Assembly: GCA_014796735.1 (NCBI GenBank) | Contig: JAAVIG010000086.1 | Span: forward strand, 1-5,780 | Reading direction: 5' to 3' | DNA from: Oscillospiraceae bacterium | Lineage (GTDB): Bacteria; Bacillota; Clostridia; Oscillospirales; Ruminococcaceae | Length of the DNA: 5,780 bases | Shown here: positions 5,378-5,780 of the stretch, piece by piece | Numbering within the stretch: position 1 is the stretch's first letter | Layout of the letters: each line of letters starts with the position of its first letter | Position numbers and translations under genes: made by a program | The notes under the pieces: generated by a model | Databases searched by the model: none | What the model was told of the DNA's origin: nothing | What the model saw: only the letters and a program-made list of their open reading frames with translations

Positions 5378-5780
5378 CTATTTGACATACAATGCTGCTC
5401 TGAACGTAACATTAGGATGATGATCATTTCCCGGAAGCGGGTCTCGAATCGCTGCGGGATAAGAGTAACCGGGACATTCGCCGCCCATAAGATTGTATCC
5501 GCCACCGCGCATAACATAACTGCCGCTTCCGTACCGCTCCTGTGTCCATTCCCAATTATTGCCCGCAAGGTCGTATATATTGTTGGCCTTCGTTTCCTCC
5601 CATTTTCCCGTAGTGCTTCCGTCGGCTCCCGGTGCAAAGGAATTGTTGCTGTAATTGCCCCTCGGTACTGTCCTTTGAGACATCCTCCGCTGTCTTGTTA
5701 CCTGTATCAACGATCCATTGAAGCACGGTATCGTAATTTATCCCCCATGGAAAGAAGCCCTGAACGGTATCGTTATCGTC
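5378..5780 (-). pseudogene. FGE/SUMF1-like domain protein, C-terminal part, frameshifted
   Basis: This is the end of a formylglycine-generating-enzyme-like (FGE-sulfatase, PF03781 type) domain; the N-terminus lies beyond the right edge. From the edge one frame reads QGFFPWGINYDTVLQWIVDT and on to KDSTE; the continuation GNYSNNSFAPG, NIYDLAGNNWEWTQERYG, VMRGGGYNLMGG and RAALYVK is in another frame. The break falls at about 5657-5663 in a GGGG run: either one extra G or two lost bases would explain it. In true FGEs two cysteines follow the RGGSY motif; aligned by eye, the first is replaced by Leu and only the second (in GGECP) remains, so catalysis is unlikely even in the intact protein. Many bacterial members of this fold are non-catalytic, C-type-lectin-like binding modules. 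NNWEW replaces the usual NVWEW. Identity of the fold is firm; function is not. Confidence 0.85.

Noticed and set aside
5368..5637. 89-codon minus-strand frame overlapping the FGE-like gene
   Set aside because: It is an out-of-frame shadow; the alternative frame carries NIYDLAGN, WEWT and RGGGY motifs of the FGE-like domain.

Overview
The window looks like an accessory, decaying stretch of a low-to-mid-GC Clostridia genome, most likely a Ruminococcus-like (Oscillospiraceae) gut bacterium. That placement is inference. It rests on the AT-rich intergenic DNA, the strong AAGGAG ribosome binding sites, the lipoprotein-type solute-binding protein, the TPR plus NPCBM-like protein, the SUMF1/FGE-like domain and an IS1182-family element. 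No rRNA, tRNA or CRISPR array is visible.

Layout, left to right. (1) 1-130: a minus-strand promoter with an overlapping 7-bp-arm palindrome points off the left edge, probably towards a gene of which 14 codons at most are visible. (2) 131-1508, minus strand: promoter, about 200 nt of leader with a possible 23-codon small ORF, then the N-terminal lobe of an amino-acid ABC transporter substrate-binding lipoprotein. This carries a 1-base frameshift and is joined in frame to an esterase (alpha/beta hydrolase) that lacks its N-terminus and has an internal TAG. Neither product can be made intact. (3) 1509-1757: gene-free, AT-rich spacer. (4) 1758-3601: an IS1182-family insertion sequence with roughly 16-bp terminal inverted repeats, a strong hairpin just inside each end, its own promoter and a full-length DDE transposase ORF whose natural ATG is out of frame by one A. 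(5) 3602-3824: spacer holding a possible small cysteine-rich ORF. (6) 3825-5283, minus strand: an N-terminally truncated TPR plus NPCBM-like protein downstream of an intact short-chain dehydrogenase/reductase (SDR). (7) 5283-5780, minus strand: the last ~30 codons of an unidentified gene coupled by TAATG to the SDR, abutting the frameshifted C-terminal part of an FGE/SUMF1-like protein that runs off the right edge.

Only the SDR, and possibly the transposase, appear functional. The rest is a mosaic of 3' and 5' gene pieces joined without spacers, which suggests repeated deletion and recombination around a mobile element. Several breaks are 1-base changes in short homopolymers, so some 'pseudogenes' could be sequencing errors. 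In contrast, the TAG and the chimeric joins cannot be explained by homopolymer errors. I do not see a coherent new multi-gene system. The most interesting items are the chimeric relic, the design of the IS left end (terminator, promoter and start codon packed into about 70 bp) and the possible small cysteine-rich protein.
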